Source: Nocardioides sp. (GTDB lineage Bacteria > Actinomycetota > Actinomycetes > Propionibacteriales > Nocardioidaceae). Taken from it: DNA of 64,000 bases. The position numbers and the translations under genes are program-made. The notes beneath the pieces were generated by a model, which was not told the DNA's origin, did not search any database, and saw nothing but the letters and a program-made list of their open reading frames with translations. Of the stretch, positions 40,873 to 51,175 are shown piece after piece (within the stretch, counting starts at the first letter, position 1; each line of letters begins with the position of its first letter). Where the stretch lies: assembly GCA_020636915.1 (NCBI GenBank), contig JACJWV010000007.1, forward strand, positions 124,001-188,000, in the 5' to 3' direction.

Positions 40873-42069
40873 CTAGGTTCCGGCGGCGCTCCCGGGGCTC
40901 ACCCGATCCGGGTGACGCACGGTCAGCAGCCGCTGGCCGACCAGTGGGCAGACCAGCACCGTGATCGCCCCGCCCGCGACCAGCACGGACGCGTTGAGCG
41001 GCGTCATCTGCCCCTCGGACACCGCGACCGACGTGACGGCCACGATGATGGGCAGCCCGGTGGCGGCGAACATCCCCATGGCGGCGCTCTCTCGCCGGTC
41101 GAAGCCGCTCCCGCGCGCCGCGAACCGGACCGCACCTCCGCGCACCACCACCATGAGCAGGACGAAGGCGGTCAGCGCCACGGGCTCGGCCCACACCGCG
41201 GCCGGGTCGATCGCCATGCCGGAGGTGATGAAGAAGACCGGGATGAGGAGGCCGAACGCCAGCCCCTGCAGCTTGTGCTCCAGGCTCTCGTGCCCGGCCG
41301 GCACCAGCAGCCGCAGCACGAAGCCGGCGGTGAAGGCACCGAGCACGCCGTCCAGGTCGAACGCGGCAGCGGCCACCCCCAGGGTGACCAGCAGCAGCAC
41401 CACCAGGCGCACCTGGGTCTGCCCGGACGTCTCCGCGCCCCGCTGGACGACGGCGAGCACCCGGGACTCCTCACGGCTCAGCACCGCGCCGAACCGGTGG
41501 ACGAGCACCGCGACCGCGGCGAACAGGAGCAGCACCACCAGCGACGTCACGGGGCCCCGGGTGCTGAGCAGGATCGCCATCGCGACGATCGGCCCGAGCT
41601 CGCCGTACGCCCCGTGGTGGAGGAGGGTCCGCCCGAACGGCGTCGCGAGGACGCCGCTGTCCTTGAGGATCGGCAGGAGCGTGCCGATCGCGGTCGAGGT
41701 CATCGCGATCGCCACCGCGGCCTCGGCGTGGATGTGGTCGCTCAGCCCGACGAGCCAGACCAGGCCGAGCGCGACGCCGAGCGAGATGACCCACGTGAGG
41801 AGCGCGCGCCGCCCGCCGCGGCCGACGAGCTCGGCCGGCTCGATCTCGTAGCCGGCGAGCAGGAACAGCATCCCCAGGCCCAGCTGCCGCAGCATCTCCA
41901 CGCCCTGGCCCGTGGCGGCGAGACCGAGCACGTAGGGGCCGATGACCACCCCGAGCACCAGCAGCAGCACCACCTCCGGGACCCGGTGACGGAACACGAT
42001 CCCGGACAGCAGGGGAGCCAGGACCGCGCAGAGCGCGATCCAGAACAACGACTCCCCTGCGTCGGGCAT
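40873..42069 (-). CDS. Cation:proton antiporter (CPA2, Kef-like)
   Basis: 398 residues with about 12 hydrophobic segments. CPA2 features: EVVLLLVLGVVIGPYVLGL, LFLLAGYEIEPAELV, AIAMTSTAIGTLLPIL, GELGPIVAMAILL, GAFTAGFVLRLL, IPVFFITSGMAID. It exchanges K+ or Na+ for protons. No RCK/TrkA regulatory domain is present, unlike KefB/KefC. ATG 42069 overlaps the stop of the upstream DUF3592 gene (TGATG), which fixes the start. Confidence 0.92.
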   Translation of the reverse strand: MPDAGESLFWIALCAVLAPLLSGIVFRHRVPEVVLLLVLGVVIGPYVLGLAATGQGVEMLRQLGLGMLFLLAGYEIEPAELVGRGGRRALLTWVISLGVALGLVWLVGLSDHIHAEAAVAIAMTSTAIGTLLPILKDSGVLATPFGRTLLHHGAYGELGPIVAMAILLSTRGPVTSLVVLLLFAAVAVLVHRFGAVLSREESRVLAVVQRGAETSGQTQVRLVVLLLVTLGVAAAAFDLDGVLGAFTAGFVLRLLVPAGHESLEHKLQGLAFGLLIPVFFITSGMAIDPAAVWAEPVALTAFVLLMVVVRGGAVRFAARGSGFDRRESAAMGMFAATGLPIIVAVTSVAVSEGQMTPLNASVLVAGGAITVLVCPLVGQRLLTVRHPDRVSPGSAAGT

Positions 42070-42545
42070 CAGGACGTCCAGACGACGAAGACCAGCACCA
42101 GCCACGCCGCGGCGACGCCGAGGGCGACCAGCAGCGTCAGCGCGCCGACGACGAACCAGGTGCGGCCGGCACCCTCCGCGCTCCGCTCGGTCGCCGTCGC
42201 GTCGACCCGTTCGGGCCGCTTCGGGTCGTAGACGACCTCGAGCTTCTCGCCGACCCGCGGCGGTGGCGCCGGCAGGTCGGTCAGGGTGACGGCCTCGATC
42301 GGCTCGGTGGCCCCCTCGGGCACGTAACGGACCAGGGCGAAGTAGCGGGTGTCGGGCTCGCGGCCGAAGCTCAGGTCCTTGGCCTGCAGCTCGACGACCT
42401 CCCCGATCACGGGCACGCCGCGGTCCAGGAAGCCCTCGGCGGAACTCCGGACCGCGCGACCCTTCAGCATCAGCACGACACCCACCACGAGGATGAGCAG
42501 GCTGCTGCCCACCAGCAGCACGGTCGGGACGTAGTGGATCTTCAC
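42069..42545 (-). CDS. DUF3592-like membrane protein
   Basis: 158 residues. Hydrophobic segment (VLLVGSSLLILVVGVVLML), a soluble beta region with GVPVIGEVVELQ, RYFALVRYVPEG and PPRVGEKLEVVYDPKRPERV, then a second hydrophobic segment (TWFVVGALTLLVALGVAAAW). This is the DUF3592 pattern; function is unknown. GTG 42545 overlaps the adenosine deaminase stop (GTGA), and its own stop overlaps the antiporter start, so the three genes are tightly coupled. Confidence 0.82.
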   Translation of the reverse strand: MKIHYVPTVLLVGSSLLILVVGVVLMLKGRAVRSSAEGFLDRGVPVIGEVVELQAKDLSFGREPDTRYFALVRYVPEGATEPIEAVTLTDLPAPPPRVGEKLEVVYDPKRPERVDATATERSAEGAGRTWFVVGALTLLVALGVAAAWLVLVFVVWTS

Positions 42546-43651
42546 TCCCGGACCTCTGCTTCCCGCTCCTGGGCCAGCGCGGCGTAGCCGGGCTTGATGA
42601 TGCCGTCGATGATGGCCAACCGCTCGTCGAAGGGCAGGAAGGCCGACTTCATCGCGTTGATGGTGAACCACCGCAGGTCGTCGAGGCCGTAGCCGAACGC
42701 CTCGACCAGGGAGGCCATCTCCTTGCTCATCGAGGTGTGGCTCATCAGGCGGTTGTCGGTGTTGACCGTCACGCGGAAGCGGAGCTTCGTGAGCAGCCCG
42801 ATGGGGTGCTCGGCGATGGAGGTCGCCGCGCCCGTCTGGATGTTGGACCACGGACACATCTCGAGCGGGATCCGCTTGTCCCGCACGTACGCCGCCAGCA
42901 GCCCGAGCTCGACCGTCCCGTCGTCACGCACCGTGATGTCGTCGATGATGCGGACCCCGTGGCCGAGCCGGTCCGCGCCGCACCACTGGATCGCCTGCCA
43001 GATCGACGGCAGACCGAAGGCCTCTCCGGCGTGGATCGTGAAGTGCGCGTTCTCGCGCTGGAGGTACTCGAACGCGTCGAGGTGACGGGTCGGGGGGTAG
43101 CCGGCCTCGGCGCCGGCGATGTCGAACCCGGCGACCCCGCGGTCGCGCCACGCGATCGCGAGCTCGGCGATCTCCATCGACCTCGCGCGGTTGCGCATCG
43201 CGGTCAGCAGCTGGCGCACCACGATGCGGCCGCCCGCCGCGCCCTGGTCGAACCCCTCCTGGACCGCGGCGACCACCTCGTCCAGGGTCAGCCCCTGCTC
43301 GACGTGCTGTTCCGGGGCGTAGCGCACCTCGGCGTACACGACCCCGTCCGCGGCGAGGTCCTCGACGCACTCCCGGGCGACGCGGGTGATCGCCGGTGCG
43401 GTCTGCATCACTCCGACCGTGTGCGCGAAGGTCTCCAGGTAGCGCTCGAGCGAGCCGGAGTCGGCCGCCTCCGCGAACCACTGGCCCAGCGCCTCGGCCG
43501 TCATCGGCCCTTCCAGGCTCGGCAGCACGTGGCCGGTCTCCGCCGCGAGGTCGATGATCGTCTGGGGGCGGAGCCCGCCGTCGAGGTGGTCGTGGAGGAG
43601 CACCTTCGGCGCCCGGCGGATCTGGTCGAGGCTCAGGGACGTCGGGGTCAT
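42542..43651 (-). CDS. add: Adenosine deaminase
   Basis: 369 residues. Zinc/active site motifs: LLHDHLDGGLRP, DGVVYAEVRYAPE, HFTIHAGEAFGL (catalytic Glu), DRLGHGVRIIDD, LEMCPWSNIQTG and VTVNTDNRLMS (zinc Asp). It deaminates adenosine and deoxyadenosine to (deoxy)inosine, the substrate for purine nucleoside phosphorylase at 29278. ATG 43651 gives MTPTSLSLDQIRRAPK, as in actinobacterial relatives. First gene of a coupled add-DUF3592-antiporter-SHOCT set. Confidence 0.96.
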   Translation of the reverse strand: MTPTSLSLDQIRRAPKVLLHDHLDGGLRPQTIIDLAAETGHVLPSLEGPMTAEALGQWFAEAADSGSLERYLETFAHTVGVMQTAPAITRVARECVEDLAADGVVYAEVRYAPEQHVEQGLTLDEVVAAVQEGFDQGAAGGRIVVRQLLTAMRNRARSMEIAELAIAWRDRGVAGFDIAGAEAGYPPTRHLDAFEYLQRENAHFTIHAGEAFGLPSIWQAIQWCGADRLGHGVRIIDDITVRDDGTVELGLLAAYVRDKRIPLEMCPWSNIQTGAATSIAEHPIGLLTKLRFRVTVNTDNRLMSHTSMSKEMASLVEAFGYGLDDLRWFTINAMKSAFLPFDERLAIIDGIIKPGYAALAQEREAEVRE

Positions 43652-43688
43652 GGCGCGATCCTTCCAGAAGCAGGCTAGGTTTCGGCCC

Positions 43689-44141
43689 ATGCGCGTCTTC
43701 ACGACACTCGACGAGGTCGCCGCCGCGAGCGGCCAGGACATCGGCACCTCCGACTGGCTGACCATCGAGCAGGACCGGGTGGACCGGTTCGCCGAGGCGA
43801 CCGGCGACCACCAGTGGATCCACGTCGACGTCGAGCGGGCGGCGGCCGGTCCGTTCGGGGGCACCATCGCCCACGGCTACCTGACCCTGTCGCTGGTCCC
43901 CTACCTCGGCAGCCAGGTCTTCGCGCTGGACACTCCCGGCGCGAAGCTCAACTACGGCGTCAACAAGGTGCGGTTCCCGAGCCCGGTCCGGGTCGGCAGC
44001 CGGGTCCGGGCCCACGTCGCCCTCGGCGAGGTCACCGACATCCCGGCCGGCAAGCAGATGACCCTGCGCTACACGATCGAGATCGAGGGCGAGGCCAAGC
44101 CCGCCTGCGTCGCCGAGACGGTCGTCCTGCTGCTCGCCTGA
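43689..44141 (+). CDS. MaoC family dehydratase
   Basis: 150 residues. Hydratase 2 motif FAEATGDHQWIHVDVERAA followed by PFGGTIAHGYLTLSLVPY, with the catalytic Asp/His in TGDHQWIH and a single hot-dog domain. Family members hydrate enoyl-CoA. Divergent from adenosine deaminase with 37 bp between starts and convergent with deoA. Substrate unknown; not evidently part of nucleoside metabolism. Confidence 0.92.
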   Translation: MRVFTTLDEVAAASGQDIGTSDWLTIEQDRVDRFAEATGDHQWIHVDVERAAAGPFGGTIAHGYLTLSLVPYLGSQVFALDTPGAKLNYGVNKVRFPSPVRVGSRVRAHVALGEVTDIPAGKQMTLRYTIEIEGEAKPACVAETVVLLLA

Positions 44142-44271
44142 GAGGCGCGACTCGGCGCGTCTTGCCCGCCGCAGAGGCGCGAGTCGGCGCGTCTTGCCCA
44201 CCGGCTGTGGAGAGAACGGACAAGATGCGCCGACTCGGCCCCCTCAGCCGGGCAAGATGCGCCGACTCGGC

Positions 44272-44274
<3 letters not shown>
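44142..44274. repeat. Two direct and two inverted copies of a ~25-bp element
   Basis: The whole gap between MaoC and deoA is made of one element. Two forward copies (GAGTCGGCGCGTCTTGCCC core, 44142-44170 and 44174-44202) face two reverse copies (GCAAGATGCGCCGACTCGG core, 44219-44240 and 44250-44274). Forward and reverse copies can pair into a long hairpin. The last copy contains the TAG stop of deoA. Likely acts as a terminator and may be a repetitive extragenic palindrome. Confidence 0.9.
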
Positions 44275-45556
<1,282 letters not shown>

Positions 45557-45564
<8 letters not shown>

Positions 45565-46732
45565 GGGTTCCTCCTACAGGGACGCTGCGGTACCCCCGCA
45601 GCACGAAGGTCCCCCGGCTCACCGGCTCGCCGGCCAGGTGCAGGTCGGGGAAGGTCTCGAACAGGGCGCCGACGGACTCGGCCAGCTCCATGCGCGCCAG
45701 CGGGGCGCCGAGGCAGAAGTGGACCCCGACCCCGAAGGCCAGGTGGTTGTTGGGGTCGCGGTCGACGTCGAAGACGTCCGGCTGGTCGAAGACGGCCGGA
45801 TCGCGGTTGGCCGCACCCAGCAGGGCGGCGACCTTCTGCCCCTCCTCGACGACCACGCCCTGCTCCTCGCCGCCGAGCCGGACGTCCTCCATCGCGGTCC
45901 GCTCGAACAGCTGGAGTGCGGAGTCGAAGCGCAGCATCTCCTCCACCGTCCGGGGTACGTCGGCACCGGGCCGCAGCCCGCGCCGGAGCATCGCCGTGAG
46001 GCCGTTGCCGAAGACGTTGACGGAGGCCTCGTGCCCGGCGTTGAGGAGCAGCACGACCGCGGCGACCACCTCGTCCTCGGACAGCTCGGTGGCGACCAGG
46101 TCGCTGATCAGGTCGTCGGCCGGCTGCGCCCGCCGGTCCACGACCAGCTCGCGCACCAGGCCGGCGAAGTCGGTGGCGGCCCGCACGGCCTCGTCGACGG
46201 TGGCCGGGGACGGCGCGACCTCGTACATGCGGACGATCGCCTGCGACCAGTCGCGCAGGTCGTGCGCGTGGGAGCGCGGCACCCCCAGCAGGTCGGCGAT
46301 CACCAGGACCGGCAGCGGCTCGGCGTAGTCGCCGACCACGTCGAACCCGTCGGGATCGACGTCGGCCAACAGCGACGCGGCCAGCTCGCGCACCCGGGGG
46401 CGCAGCCGCTCGACGTGCCCGCGGGCGAAGGCCGACGCGACGGGACGCCGCAGCCGGGTGTGCTCGGGCGGCTCGTTCTCCATCATCTGGTTGCGGTGGA
46501 GCAGGTTGAACGGCTCGAGCCGGTCCAGCGGCTCCTTGTCCTTCCAGAGCCGGCCCAGGCGCCGGTCGCGCTGCACCTGGCCGACCGTGGCGTGGGCGAA
46601 CGTCAGGAACATCCCCGACGCCTCGTGCCAGGCCACCGGGTGCTGCTCGCGCTCCCGCGCGAAGTGCGGGTAGGGGTCGGCGACGACGGCGGAGTCGGTG
46701 AGGTCAATCGAGGTCGTCGGGACCGAACGCAT
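45557..46732 (-). CDS. Cytochrome P450
   Basis: 391 residues. I-helix LLLNAGHEASVNVFGN (Ser in place of the usual Thr), ExxR motif EEMLR (265-268), and heme loop FGVGVHFCLGAPLAR with Cys340 as axial ligand. No signal peptide; a soluble bacterial class I enzyme needing ferredoxin partners not seen here. It sits between cdd and deoA in the nucleoside operon: its start overlaps cdd by 29 bases and its end overlaps deoA by 8. A P450 is not a standard member of such operons, so the substrate is open. Confidence 0.94.
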
Positions 46733-47099
46733 CGGGCAGCACCTCGTCCATCCTCTTGACGCCGGAGACGGTCAGCAGCAGCAGGCCGGGGCCGCCGTTC
46801 TCGTGGAGCAGCTGGCGGCACCGGCCGCACGGCATGATGACCTCGCCCTCGCCGTTGACGCACACGAAGTGCGTCAGCTTGCCGCCACCGGTCAGGTGCA
46901 GCTGGCTGACGAGCCCGCACTCGGCGCACAGGCCCACGCCGTACGCCGCGTTCTCGACGTTGCAGCCCGTCAGCACCCGCCCGTCGTCGGCCGTCGCGGC
47001 CGCACCGACCGCGAAGTGCGAGTAGGGCGCGTACGCGTGCCGGGACGCCTCCGCGGCTGCCGCCGTGAGGGCCTCCCAGTCGAAGTCCTCGGCCGCCAC
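46704..47099 (-). CDS. cdd: Cytidine deaminase
   Basis: 131 residues. APYSHFAVGAAATADDGRV, TGCNVENAAYGVGLCAE (zinc Cys and catalytic Glu) and MPCGRCRQLLHE (zinc Cys pair) are the full tetrameric CDA signature. Deaminates cytidine and deoxycytidine to uridine forms used by deoA. GTG 47099 overlaps the TAG stop of the upstream permease by one base. The 3' 29 bases overlap the P450 start. Confidence 0.95.
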   Translation of the reverse strand: MAAEDFDWEALTAAAAEASRHAYAPYSHFAVGAAATADDGRVLTGCNVENAAYGVGLCAECGLVSQLHLTGGGKLTHFVCVNGEGEVIMPCGRCRQLLHENGGPGLLLLTVSGVKRMDEVLPDAFGPDDLD

Positions 47100-48370
47100 T
47101 ACCCAGCACTGCCCTTGCGGTAGATCTGCCCGTCCGCGGCCGGCATCCGCAATCGTTGCGAGGCGAAGGCCAGCACCAGCAGCGTGATGACGTAGGGCGT
47201 CATCGACGTGAAGTCGCTGGGCACCTCGTCGATCGCGAAGTAGACCGCTCCGATCCCGAGGGCGACGACGCCGGTGATGACCGCGGTGCGGTGCTGGCCC
47301 TGGCGGGCCTGCCAGATCGCGGCCGCGATCGCGATGATCGCGAGCGCGAGCAACAGCGCATGGACCGAGTCGCCACCCTGGCGCAGGCCGAGGGTCTGGG
47401 TGTAGCCGAAGAGACCCGAGCCCGCGAGCAGGCCGCCGGGTCGCCAGTTGCCGAAGATCATCGCCGCGAGGCCGATGTAGCCGCGACCACCGGTCTGGCC
47501 GTCGCGGTAGTTGCTCGACGCGACCATCACCAGGTAGCCGCCGGCGAGACCGGCGAGGCTGCCCGAGACCAGCACCGCGACGAACTTGTAGCGCAGCACG
47601 TGGACGCCCAGCGACTCGGCCGCCGACGGGCTCTCGCCGCACGAGCGCAGCCGCAGGCCGAACGACGTCCGCCAGAGGACGACGTAGGTCACCACGAGCA
47701 GCAGCAGCGCGATGATCGTCAGCATCGACAGGTCGGTGATCAGCGCCCGGCCGACCGCCGCCAGCGGTGAGACGAAGAAGATGTCCTTCTTCTCCACCGT
47801 CAGCAGATGGTCTCCCAGGCTGCTGATGGTGATCGTCTGGACGTCGTCGATCTTCGGTGACTGCGTCTGGCCGCCGCCGGGCAGGCCGACGAACGTGAGC
47901 GAGGCGAGGTACTGCACCGCCCCGAGCGCGATGATGTTGATCGCGACACCGGAGATGATGTGGTCGACGCCGAAGGTGACCGTCGCGACGGCGTGCACCA
48001 GGCCGCCGAGCATGCCCATGAACATCGCACCGAGCACCCCGGCCCAGGGTCCGTAGTGGTAGCCGAAGTAGCCGGCTCCCCAGGTGCCGAGGATCATCAT
48101 GCCCTCGAGGCCGATGTTGACGACGCCCGAGCGCTCCGACCACAGACCACCCAGACCGGCGAGCATGATCGGCACCGTCGCCACCAGCGTGGCGGCCAGG
48201 GTGCCGGACGAGACCAGGTCGTTGGCCCCGGTGATCTCCTGGAGCGCGGACAGGAAGGCGAGCAGGCCGACCAGGGCGGCCGCGAACCACCAGCGCGGGA
48301 GCCGGCGCTTGGGTCGCGGGCCTGCCGGGGTGGTCGGCGCCTCGTGGGTCGCGGTGGCGGGGACGCTCAT
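47099..48370 (-). CDS. Nucleoside ABC transporter permease (second permease)
   Basis: 423 residues with about 9-10 membrane segments; BPD_transp_2 family as in RbsC/YufQ: GLGGLWSERSGVVNIGLEGMM (EAA-like start), DHIISGVAINIIALG, GLRLRSCGESPSAAESLGV, SGSLAGLAGGYLV, GRGYIGLAAMIFGNWRPGG (in part). It pairs with the upstream permease to form the channel of a BmpA-type nucleoside importer. ATG 48370 overlaps the upstream stop (ATGA). Confidence 0.93.
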   Translation of the reverse strand: MSVPATATHEAPTTPAGPRPKRRLPRWWFAAALVGLLAFLSALQEITGANDLVSSGTLAATLVATVPIMLAGLGGLWSERSGVVNIGLEGMMILGTWGAGYFGYHYGPWAGVLGAMFMGMLGGLVHAVATVTFGVDHIISGVAINIIALGAVQYLASLTFVGLPGGGQTQSPKIDDVQTITISSLGDHLLTVEKKDIFFVSPLAAVGRALITDLSMLTIIALLLLVVTYVVLWRTSFGLRLRSCGESPSAAESLGVHVLRYKFVAVLVSGSLAGLAGGYLVMVASSNYRDGQTGGRGYIGLAAMIFGNWRPGGLLAGSGLFGYTQTLGLRQGGDSVHALLLALAIIAIAAAIWQARQGQHRTAVITGVVALGIGAVYFAIDEVPSDFTSMTPYVITLLVLAFASQRLRMPAADGQIYRKGSAG

Positions 48371-49494
48371 GCCGGGACCTCCGAGGCCTTGTCGTTGCGG
48401 TCGTTGCGGTCGTTGCGGTCGGCTTCCAAGGCCCGGGCCACCTCCCACTGCTCGAGCCGGACGCCGTAGCGACGCACCAGCTCGTAGGAGATGACGACCG
48501 TCAGCACGATGACGCCCTGGGTGATCGCGACGATCTGGGGCGAGACGCCGACCAGGATCTGCAGCGGGTTGGACTGCTCGTTGAGGTAGGCGAACAGGAC
48601 GGCGCCGAAGGCGATGCCGACCGGGTTGTTGCGGCCCAGCAGCGCGATCGCGATGCCGGCGAAGCCCAGCCCGGACTGGAAGGTCGAGCCGTAGGTGTAG
48701 GCGTCCCCGAAGAGGATCGGCAGGCCGACCAGGCCCGCCACGCCGCCGGAGATCAGCATCGCGACGATGATCATCTTCTTGACGCTGACGCCGCTGGCGA
48801 CGGCGGCCGTCGTGGACTGCCCCGTCGCCCGCAGGTCGAAGCCGAAGCGGGTCTTGTTCAGGACGAACCAGAACAGGAAGCCCGCGAGGACGACCAGCAC
48901 GATGAAGCCGTAGATCTGGCTGACGCCGTCACCGAGGCCGATGTTCGGGATCCGGCTGCCCTCGGGGATCTCCCGGGTGCCCAGGATGTTGGAGCCCTTC
49001 TCCCGAACCGCCCACTCGCGCAGCAGGTAGGCGACCAGGAAGGTCGCGATGAAGTTCAGCATGATCGTCGAGATGACCTCGCTGACCCCGCGGGTGGCCC
49101 GCAGGACGCCGGCGATACCGGCCCAGAACGCGCCGACGACGATCGCGGCGACGATCGCGAGCAGGGTGTTGAGGTAGCCCGGCAGCCAGGCCTCGCCCGC
49201 GACGACCGCGGCCGTGAAGGCCGCGACGCGGTACTGGCCGTCGACACCGATGTTGAACAGGTTCATCCGGAAGCCGACGGCCACCGCGAGTCCCGAGAGG
49301 TAGAGCACCATCGAGTTGTCGATGATGTTGGCCCAGTTGCGCGTCTTGGGCCACGAGAGGAGCTGGCTCCACACGTCCCAGACGGGGTCCCCGGCGGCGA
49401 GCAGCACGAGGCTGGTGATCGCGAAGGCTGCCGCGAGGGCGAGCAGCGGCGAGGCGATGCCGAGGCCGATCTTGGTCAGGCGGGCTCTGTTCAC
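48367..49494 (-). CDS. Nucleoside ABC transporter permease (first permease)
   Basis: 375 residues, about 9 membrane segments: LAVAVGFRMNLFNIGVDGQY, GVSEVISTIMLNFIATFL, GFDLRATGQSTTAAVASGVS, ISGGVAGLVGLPILFGD, GFAGIAIALLGRNNPVGI. The C-terminal tail holds DRNDRNDRND, from a 9-bp GTCGTTGCG tandem repeat in the plus-strand text at 48391-48420. Start GTG 49494 overlaps the ATPase stop (GTGA). Confidence 0.93.
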   Translation of the reverse strand: MNRARLTKIGLGIASPLLALAAAFAITSLVLLAAGDPVWDVWSQLLSWPKTRNWANIIDNSMVLYLSGLAVAVGFRMNLFNIGVDGQYRVAAFTAAVVAGEAWLPGYLNTLLAIVAAIVVGAFWAGIAGVLRATRGVSEVISTIMLNFIATFLVAYLLREWAVREKGSNILGTREIPEGSRIPNIGLGDGVSQIYGFIVLVVLAGFLFWFVLNKTRFGFDLRATGQSTTAAVASGVSVKKMIIVAMLISGGVAGLVGLPILFGDAYTYGSTFQSGLGFAGIAIALLGRNNPVGIAFGAVLFAYLNEQSNPLQILVGVSPQIVAITQGVIVLTVVISYELVRRYGVRLEQWEVARALEADRNDRNDRNDKASEVPA

Positions 49495-51041
49495 TTGTCC
49501 TCCCCCGCTCCGGTCATCGCGGAGCCGAGCTGCTCGGGCGTGACGTCCGACGGGTCGAACGCCCCGACGATGCGGCCACGCAGGATGACCTCGATGCGGT
49601 CGGAGAGACCGATCAGCTCGTCGAGGTCGGCCGAGATCAGCAGCACCGCGAGCCCCTTGCGACGTGCGGTCTTGATGTGGGTCCAGATCGCGGCCTGGGC
49701 ACCGACGTCGACACCGCGCGTCGGGTGCGAGGCGATCAGCATGATCGGGTCGCTGCTCATCTCACGCCCGACGATCAGCTTCTGCTGGTTGCCGCCCGAC
49801 AGGGCGCGCGCGAGCACGTCCGGCCCGGGCGTGCGTACGTCGTACTCGGTGATGATCCGCTGCGTGTCCTCGCGCGCGGCGCCCTTGTCGATCAGGCCGT
49901 GCCGGACGCTCGGCTCCCGGAACTGGTGGCCGAGGATGCGGTTCTCCCACAGCGGGGAGTCCAGCAGCAGGCCGTGCCGGTGGCGGTCCTCGGGGATGTA
50001 GCCGATGCCGTCCTCGCGCCGCTCACGGGTGGAGCGGTGCGACAGGTCCTGGCCACCGAGCTCGACCAGGCCCGTGGCACCCGCGCGCATGCCCATGATG
50101 GCCTCGACCAGCTCGGCCTGGCCGTTGCCCTCGACCCCGGCGATGCCGAGGATCTCGCCGCGGTGGATCTCGAAGGAGATGTCGTCGAGCAGCGGGCGGC
50201 CCTCGTCGCTGGGCAGCGACAGGTGCTGCACGCGCAGGAGCACCTCGTCGGTGACGGTCGAGGCCTCGGTGCTCGGCGACGGCAGCTCGGAGCCGACCAT
50301 CAGCTCGGCGAGCTGGCGGGCCGTGACACCCTGCGGCTCCACGGTCTTGACCGTCGTGCCACGCCGGATCACCGTGATCTCGTCGGCGACCGAGAGCACC
50401 TCGTCCAGCTTGTGGGAGATGAAGATGACGCAGAAGCCCTCGGCCTTGAGCTCGCGCAGGTTGCCGAACAGCTCGTCGACCTCGTGCGGCACCAGGACGG
50501 CGGTCGGCTCGTCGAGGATCACGATCTTGGCCCCTCGGTAGAGCACCTTGAGGATCTCCACGCGCTGCCGTGCACCGACGCCGAGCTCCTCGACGAGCCG
50601 GTCGGGGTCGACGCCCAGTCCGTAGGCGTCGGAGATGCGCATGACCTCGGCGCGCGCCTTGGCGCCGATGCCGTGCAGCTTCTCGGCGCCGAGGACGACG
50701 TTCTCCAGCACGGTGAGGTTGTCGGCCAGCATGAAGTGCTGGAACACCATGCCGACGCCGCTCTTGATCGCGTCCGCGGGCGAGTGGAGGGTCACCTGGT
50801 CGCCGTTGATCTCGATCGTGCCCGAGTCCGGGGGCTGCACGCCGTAGAGGATCTTCATCAGCGTCGACTTGCCGGCGCCGTTCTCACCGACGATGGCGTG
50901 GATGGTGCCGCGGCGGACGTCGATGTTGATGTCGTCGTTGGCGATCACCCCGGGGAAGCGCTTGCCGATGCCCCGCAGACGGACGGCGACCTCGTGGGAC
51001 GTTGCGCCGGGCTCGGCCGCAGGCGGCGCGGTGGTGGACAC
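49491..51041 (-). CDS. Nucleoside ABC transporter ATP-binding protein (two NBDs)
   Basis: 516 residues. The first nucleotide-binding domain has Walker A GENGAGKSTLMKIL, Q-loop region FQHFMLADNLTV, signature LGVGARQRVEILKVL and Walker B IVILDEPTAVLV. The second has a degenerate Walker A (GVEGNGQAELVEAI), signature ALSGGNQQKLIVGRE and Walker B-like PIMLIASHPTRGVD. This paired, half-degenerate arrangement is normal for RbsA/BmpA-linked ATPases. It powers import of the nucleosides captured by the BmpA lipoprotein upstream. Confidence 0.95.
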   Translation of the reverse strand: MSTTAPPAAEPGATSHEVAVRLRGIGKRFPGVIANDDINIDVRRGTIHAIVGENGAGKSTLMKILYGVQPPDSGTIEINGDQVTLHSPADAIKSGVGMVFQHFMLADNLTVLENVVLGAEKLHGIGAKARAEVMRISDAYGLGVDPDRLVEELGVGARQRVEILKVLYRGAKIVILDEPTAVLVPHEVDELFGNLRELKAEGFCVIFISHKLDEVLSVADEITVIRRGTTVKTVEPQGVTARQLAELMVGSELPSPSTEASTVTDEVLLRVQHLSLPSDEGRPLLDDISFEIHRGEILGIAGVEGNGQAELVEAIMGMRAGATGLVELGGQDLSHRSTRERREDGIGYIPEDRHRHGLLLDSPLWENRILGHQFREPSVRHGLIDKGAAREDTQRIITEYDVRTPGPDVLARALSGGNQQKLIVGREMSSDPIMLIASHPTRGVDVGAQAAIWTHIKTARRKGLAVLLISADLDELIGLSDRIEVILRGRIVGAFDPSDVTPEQLGSAMTGAGEDK

Positions 51042-51103
51042 GATCCATGACCTCCTCGTCAGGTTCGGGCGAGACGCTACCCCGTCGGGGTGGCGAGACG
51101 GAA

Positions 51104-51134
51104 CGGACCCGCGGGGCCAGGCCCCGCGGGTCCG
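51104..51134 (-). terminator. Hairpin between bmpA-like gene and transporter genes
   Basis: CGGACCCGCGGGGC (51104-51117) and GCCCCGCGGGTCCG (51121-51134) form a perfect 14-bp stem with a 3-base loop. It lies 42 bases downstream of the binding-protein stop and 62 bases before the ATPase start. It is likely a partial terminator or RNA-stabilising element that lets the binding protein be made in excess over the transporter, as is common in ABC operons. Confidence 0.8.
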
Positions 51135-51175
51135 CTCTCAGGCGTTCCGAGCTGCCGCTGTGTCAGCGGAGAGGA

